NCBI GenBank assembly: GCA_902516065.1
Contig: CABXXB010000009.1
Coordinates: 1 to 32,091, forward strand
Direction: 5' to 3'
Length of the DNA: 32,091 nt
From: an uncultured Pelagibacteraceae bacterium
GTDB taxonomy: Bacteria; Pseudomonadota; Alphaproteobacteria; Pelagibacterales; Pelagibacteraceae
In this document: positions 27,883 through 32,091 of the stretch, piece by piece
Numbering within the stretch: position 1 is the first letter of the stretch
Layout of the letters: the number at the start of each line of letters is the position of its first letter
Position numbers and translations under genes: made by a program
Notes under the pieces: model-generated
What the model saw: the letters and a program-made list of their open reading frames with translations, nothing else
The model's database searches: none
Told to the model about the DNA's origin: nothing

Positions 27883-28639
27883 TTATTATGGTTTTAAGGC
27901 TATATATGTTCATGAGATGAATAGATTCTTAAGAACTGTAGGTCAGTCTATTCTCTCACCAGTGATATCTACATCTTTATATTTTGTTGTTTTTGGTTCA
28001 GTGATTGGTGGTTATATACAAAAAATTGATGGTGTAAGTTATGGATCATATATTGTTCCAGGTTTATTAATGCTAACGTTACTTACTCAATCAATAAGTA
28101 ACACTTCTTTTGGAATCTTTTTTCCAAAATTTAACGGGACTATTAACGAGATTTTAGCAGCACCTATCTCAACACTTGAGACAGTTTTAGCTTTCGTTGG
28201 AGCGGGAGCTACCAAAACTTTAATCGTTGGTACAGTAATATATATCACTGCTACATTTTTTGCTGAAGTGAGTGTTGAATATCCAATGTTAATGATATTC
28301 TTATTAGTTTTGGTTTCTTTTACTTTTGCATTATTTGGTTTTTTAATTGGTGTTGTTAGTAAAAACTTCGAACAAATGTCTATCATTCCATCATTAGTTA
28401 TTACGCCAATGGTATTTTTAGGAGGTAGTTTATATAGTTTAGATATGTTGCCACCATTCTGGCAAACTGTTTCTTATTTTAATCCAGTAGTTTATCTAAT
28501 TGATGGTTTAAGATTTTCATTTTATGGAATATCAGATTTTAATATTTGGATAAGTGTAGGATCCATGGTGTCATTTTTAGTTGTATGCGTCATCGCTGTC
28601 TCAAAATTATTGAAAAAAGGTTATAATATTAAATCTTAA
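27872..28639 (+). CDS. ABC-2 type transporter permease
   Basis: 255-aa membrane protein, VGQSILSPVISTSLYFVVFGSVIGG...PMVFLGGSLYSLDMLPPFWQTVSYFNPVVYLIDGLRFSFYG. Confidence 0.92.
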   Translation: MKFNYYGFKAIYVHEMNRFLRTVGQSILSPVISTSLYFVVFGSVIGGYIQKIDGVSYGSYIVPGLLMLTLLTQSISNTSFGIFFPKFNGTINEILAAPISTLETVLAFVGAGATKTLIVGTVIYITATFFAEVSVEYPMLMIFLLVLVSFTFALFGFLIGVVSKNFEQMSIIPSLVITPMVFLGGSLYSLDMLPPFWQTVSYFNPVVYLIDGLRFSFYGISDFNIWISVGSMVSFLVVCVIAVSKLLKKGYNIKS

Positions 28640-29775
28640 GATGAGACAATTTTCTTTTTAGGATCGTAAAATGGCTTTTCAATTATTTTAGAATTAATCT
28701 CTTTATCATCAAAAATAACTTTCAAATTATTTCCAATTTTTGAATTGTTTATTTCTATCATTGCTAAAGCAATGTTTTTTTTTAATCTAGGAGAATATAC
28801 AGCCGATGTTACTTTACCAATATTTTTACCATCTTTATATATTGCCCAGAAAGTTGTATTTGGTCCTTTTAAAGGGTCACAGTCTAATTCTAAACCAACT
28901 TGTTTTCTTTTAATTCCATTCTGTTTTATTTTTTTTAAAGCTTCTTTACCTATAAAGTTAACCTCATTTTCTAAGTTAACCAATCTATCTAAACCTAGTT
29001 CAAATGGATTTGTATTGATGTCTGCATCTGCATGATAAGAAAGCATTCCACCTTCAATTCTTCTTATAGATGATGTATGACCTGGTTGAAGACCATGTTC
29101 TTTTCCTGCTTCCATTATTTTTTCATAAAGTTGATTACCCTTTGAGCCATCTCTAAGGAATAATTCATATCCAAACTCACTAGACCAACCAGTTCTTGAA
29201 ACAACTAACGGTATTCCATCCAATTTACATTCTCTAAACCAGTAATATTTAAGATCTTTAATATCTTCACCAAATAATTTAATCATTATTTCAGCTGAAG
29301 TAGGCCCTTGTAATTGAAGTGGAGATACGTCTGGTTCTGTAATATTTACATTTAATCCTGAATTCACAGCTACCCCTTGAGCCCATAATAAAACATCGCT
29401 GTCGGCAAGAGATAACCAAAAATGATTTTCGGCTAGTCTTAAAAGAACAGGATCATTGATTATTCCACCCTTATTATTTACGATTAGTACATATTTACAT
29501 TGACCAACTGACAATTTTGAGAGGTCTCTAGGAGTGAGTAATTGAATAAATTTGTAAGCATCTGGACCAGTAATTTCTACTTGTCTTTCAACTGCCACAT
29601 CACAAAGAATTGCTTTTTCAATTAAATTCCAAAAATTTTGTTCGGGACTCCCAAAATCTCTTGGTATGTACATATGATTGTAAACAGAAAAACCTTTGGC
29701 TCCCCATTTGACTGTCGAATCAAAATAAGGCGATTTTCTAATCTGAGTTCCAAAACCAAAATTTTTATTTACCAT
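28636..29775 (-). CDS. GcvT-family protein, DMSP-demethylase (DmdA)-like
   Basis: GFSVYNHMYIPRDFGSPEQNFWNLIEKAILCDVAVERQVEITGPDAYKFIQLLTPRDLS...INDPVLLRLAENHFWLSLADSDVLLWAQGVA...NPFELGLDRLV; resembles DmdA (YNHM, ERQVEI, SDSDV/ADSDV region) more than canonical GcvT. Confidence 0.7.
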   Translation of the reverse strand: MVNKNFGFGTQIRKSPYFDSTVKWGAKGFSVYNHMYIPRDFGSPEQNFWNLIEKAILCDVAVERQVEITGPDAYKFIQLLTPRDLSKLSVGQCKYVLIVNNKGGIINDPVLLRLAENHFWLSLADSDVLLWAQGVAVNSGLNVNITEPDVSPLQLQGPTSAEIMIKLFGEDIKDLKYYWFRECKLDGIPLVVSRTGWSSEFGYELFLRDGSKGNQLYEKIMEAGKEHGLQPGHTSSIRRIEGGMLSYHADADINTNPFELGLDRLVNLENEVNFIGKEALKKIKQNGIKRKQVGLELDCDPLKGPNTTFWAIYKDGKNIGKVTSAVYSPRLKKNIALAMIEINNSKIGNNLKVIFDDKEINSKIIEKPFYDPKKKIVSS

Positions 29776-29813
29776 AGAGGCTCATAACATAGACCATAAA
29801 GATTATAAATGTT

Positions 29814-29847
29814 TAAATAACCAACCCATTTCTGGGTTAGTTATTTA
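29814..29847. terminator. Hairpin between aceA and the DmdA-like gene
   Basis: TAAATAACcAACCCA-tttc-TGGGTTaGTTATTTA: 14 pairs with one mismatch. Confidence 0.6.
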
Positions 29848-29877
29848 GATTTCTAACATTAAAGAGGAATTATTTTA

Positions 29878-31152
29878 TTAGAATTGTTCAGACTCTGTTG
29901 AGCCATCCATTGCTGTAGTTGAGCTTTTTCCACTACTTATAGTATTAGAAACAGCATCGAAATAAGAAGTACCAACTTCTCTTTGATGTTTAACGCTAGT
30001 GTAACCATCTTTTTCACGAGCAAATTCTTGTTCTTGAATTCTTGAATAAGCTGACATGCCTTCTTTTTTATATTTTTCTGCTAATTCAAAAATAGCAATG
30101 TTTTGAGTATGAAAACCAGCAAGAGTTATGAATTGAAACTTATAACCCATCTTGCTGATTTCTTGTTGAAATGATGCAATTTCTTCATCAGATAAATGTT
30201 TTTTCCAGTTGAATGAAGGAGAACAATTATAAGCTAGAAGTTTGCCTGGAAATTTTTTATGAATAGCATCAGCAAACTTTTTAGCTTCTTCCAAGTTAGG
30301 TGTTGCTGTTTCACACCAAATTAAATCTGAATAAGGTGCGTAAGCTAATCCTCTAGATATTGCTTGATCTATACCTGCCTTAACATAATAAAAACCTTCC
30401 GGAGATCTTTCACCAGTTAAGAAAGGTTTATCGTTATCATCATGATCGTTAGTAATTAGTTTCGCTGCATTTGCATCTGTTCTAGCTAATATAATCAGGG
30501 GCACGTTTGCTATGTCTGCAGCTAATCTTGCAGCTTTTAAATTTTTTATCATCGTCCCAGTTGGTACTAGAACTTTACCACCCATATGACCACATTTTTT
30601 TTCACTAGCTAATTGATCTTCAAAGTGAACACCAGCAGCACCAGCTTTTATAAATTTTTTTGCAAGTTCAAAAACATTTAACGGTCCACCAAAACCTGCT
30701 TCACCATCAGCAATAATTGGCAACATGTAATCAACTTTTTTCTCACTTTTCATATCTCCATCTTTAATTTCCATATGTTGAATTTGATCTGCTCTTATTA
30801 AGGCATTATTCATAGACTCAACTAATTTAGGTGCACTATCGTAAGGGTATAGAGATTGATCTGGGTACATTTCACCAGCACTATTTGCATCAGCCGCAAC
30901 TTGCCATCCACTCAAATAAATAGCCTTTAGACCTGCTTTAGCATGTTGCACAGCATGGTTTCCTGAGAGAGAACCTAGAGTATTTACATATGGTTCTGAA
31001 TTTAATAAGTTCCATAATTTTGTTGATTGGTGTTTGCACATTGAATATTCAATTTTTATTGAGCCTCTCAATCTTTCCACTTCCTCTGGAGTATAATCTC
31101 TTTTAATTCCTGCAAATCTTTTTAAATCGTATGAGATATTTTCTGCGCTCAT
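29878..31152 (-). CDS. aceA: Isocitrate lyase
   Basis: [30 protein letters not shown]...[46 protein letters not shown]. Confidence 0.96.
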   Translation of the reverse strand: MSAENISYDLKRFAGIKRDYTPEEVERLRGSIKIEYSMCKHQSTKLWNLLNSEPYVNTLGSLSGNHAVQHAKAGLKAIYLSGWQVAADANSAGEMYPDQSLYPYDSAPKLVESMNNALIRADQIQHMEIKDGDMKSEKKVDYMLPIIADGEAGFGGPLNVFELAKKFIKAGAAGVHFEDQLASEKKCGHMGGKVLVPTGTMIKNLKAARLAADIANVPLIILARTDANAAKLITNDHDDNDKPFLTGERSPEGFYYVKAGIDQAISRGLAYAPYSDLIWCETATPNLEEAKKFADAIHKKFPGKLLAYNCSPSFNWKKHLSDEEIASFQQEISKMGYKFQFITLAGFHTQNIAIFELAEKYKKEGMSAYSRIQEQEFAREKDGYTSVKHQREVGTSYFDAVSNTISSGKSSTTAMDGSTESEQF

Positions 31153-31215
31153 TATTACTATCCTGTGCTGTTAAATGTTACTTTATAAGAAATGAATTAA
31201 GTTGAATAAATTAAA

Positions 31216-31377
31216 TTAGTTTGAGTCGTCAAGGGTCTCAACTAGATCTTTCATTCCACTTGAACCCCAATCACAATGATCATCTCTCATGTAGATTCCT
31301 CTGCTATTATGTCTAGCAAGGTCTTCATGTCTTATGATTTGAGCCTCATTTTCGTTATTTTTTAATTTATCGTTCAT
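31216..31377 (-). CDS. Small hypothetical protein (53 aa) upstream of aceA
   Basis: MNDKLKNNENEAQIIRHEDLARHNSRGIYMRDDHCDWGSSGMKDLVETLDDSN*; start trimmed from 31413 because the upstream part is operator-like AT repeat. Confidence 0.6.
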   Translation of the reverse strand: MNDKLKNNENEAQIIRHEDLARHNSRGIYMRDDHCDWGSSGMKDLVETLDDSN

Positions 31378-31480
31378 GTAAATTGTATAATTTACAAGAT
31401 TTACAAAATCCATAAAAAAGTTAAAAAAGCTTGTAAATTATAGAAAAAAAATGTAAATATTAATTTACAAAATTTACAAA
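31377..31480. promoter_or_regulatory. Duplicated TTTACAA operator array between small ORF/aceA and XRE regulator
   Basis: AATTTACAAGATTTACAAA (31389-31407) and AATTTACAAAATTTACAAA (31462-31480), 18/19 identical, each preceded by an inverted TGTAAAT; one extra TTGTAAA at 31431-31437. Confidence 0.65.
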
Positions 31481-31488
31481 TAGAAAAT

Positions 31489-32091
31489 ATGAGTCAATTA
31501 AATTTAAAAATCGGGCCAAAAATCAAGGCTTTTCGCAGACAGATGGGTCTTCAAGCTAATAAGCTTGCAGAAGACTTAAGTATTTCTCCCAGTTATTTGA
31601 ACTTAATTGAGGGAGGAAAAAGAAAAATTGATGGAGATTTGCTATTAAAAATTTGTGAAAAACTCAATATTGAGCTTTCTCAACTAACCTCAAAAACTGA
31701 TATAAATTTAGAGAACACATTATCAGAAATTTTGGATGATAAATTATTTGAAGACTTAGATATTTTGAGTCCAGAAGTAAAAGATCTTGTAGGAACAAAT
31801 CCAAAAATAGGAAAAGCCATAGTTAGACTCGGTGATATTTTAAAAAAGAAAGATCATGAGATGATTAATAAAATTGAGAGCATATCTGGTAAAATTGTTG
31901 ATGGAAGAAAAAGTTCATTTCCAGGTGAAGTCATTTCAGATTTTTTACAAGAAAATAAAAATTATTTTCCTAAATTAGAAGATTTTGCAAATAAAGTTTT
32001 TGAAAAGATCCAAAAAAATAATAGAACTAGATACATTGCTTTATGTGAATATTTAAGATCAGAATATGGGATAACAGTTATTGATGTAATT
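31489..32091 (+). CDS. XRE-family regulator, RamB/ScfR-like (short-chain fatty acid / glyoxylate-type regulator), truncated by window end
   Basis: MSQLNLKIGPKIKAFRRQMGLQANKLAEDLSISPSYLNLIEGGKRKIDGDLLLKICEKLNIELSQL...; HTH_3 followed by the beginning of an IrrE-like region (RTRYIALCEYLRSEYGITVIDVI). Confidence 0.8.
   Translation, partial: MSQLNLKIGPKIKAFRRQMGLQANKLAEDLSISPSYLNLIEGGKRKIDGDLLLKICEKLNIELSQLTSKTDINLENTLSEILDDKLFEDLDILSPEVKDLVGTNPKIGKAIVRLGDILKKKDHEMINKIESISGKIVDGRKSSFPGEVISDFLQENKNYFPKLEDFANKVFEKIQKNNRTRYIALCEYLRSEYGITVIDVI

Noticed and set aside
1-32091. CRISPR arrays, transposases, integrases, phage genes, toxin-antitoxin pairs or defence systems
   Set aside because: No repeat-spacer arrays, inverted-repeat-bounded ORFs or recognisable mobile/defence proteins; gene content is ordinary core and transport metabolism.

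Overview
AT-rich, tightly packed window that reads as a SAR11/Pelagibacterales-like alphaproteobacterial chromosome segment. Taxonomy is inferred from gene content, gene order and the TPP-riboswitch/ThiV-like unit; no search was run. Main blocks: (1) a damaged left end, with a minus-strand adenylylsulfate-kinase-like fragment plus nucleotidyltransferase abutting a 5'-truncated enoyl-CoA hydratase, then a CoA-binding protein, an internally deleted flavodoxin-fold quinone reductase remnant and a DUF4864 protein; (2) dimethylglycine/sarcosine dehydrogenase + etfBA + ETF-QO; (3) DUF2237, hisI, folE, AcuI/YhdH-like reductase, LysR; (4) a Fur-box-preceded Fe(III) ABC transporter with a small Cys-rich ORF and a strong unexplained intergenic hairpin; (5) azlCD, rhodanese, PhyH-like dioxygenase; (6) proX-proV-proW osmolyte ABC transporter with a DUF2628-like N-terminal extension on the permease; (7) a redox cluster with thioredoxin, ETHE1-like MBL hydrolase, a cupredoxin split at an A9 tract, DUF4396, methyltransferase and DoxX; (8) a TPP riboswitch and SSS symporter (ThiV-like), ABC-2 exporter, DmdA/GcvT-like protein, isocitrate lyase, and an edge-truncated XRE/RamB-like regulator with duplicated TTTACAA operators. 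No tRNA, rRNA, CRISPR, prophage or transposon was seen. I found no clearly new multi-gene system. The best leads are the A9-split cupredoxin, the RamB-like operator pair next to aceA, and the intergenic RNA-like element in the iron transporter operon.
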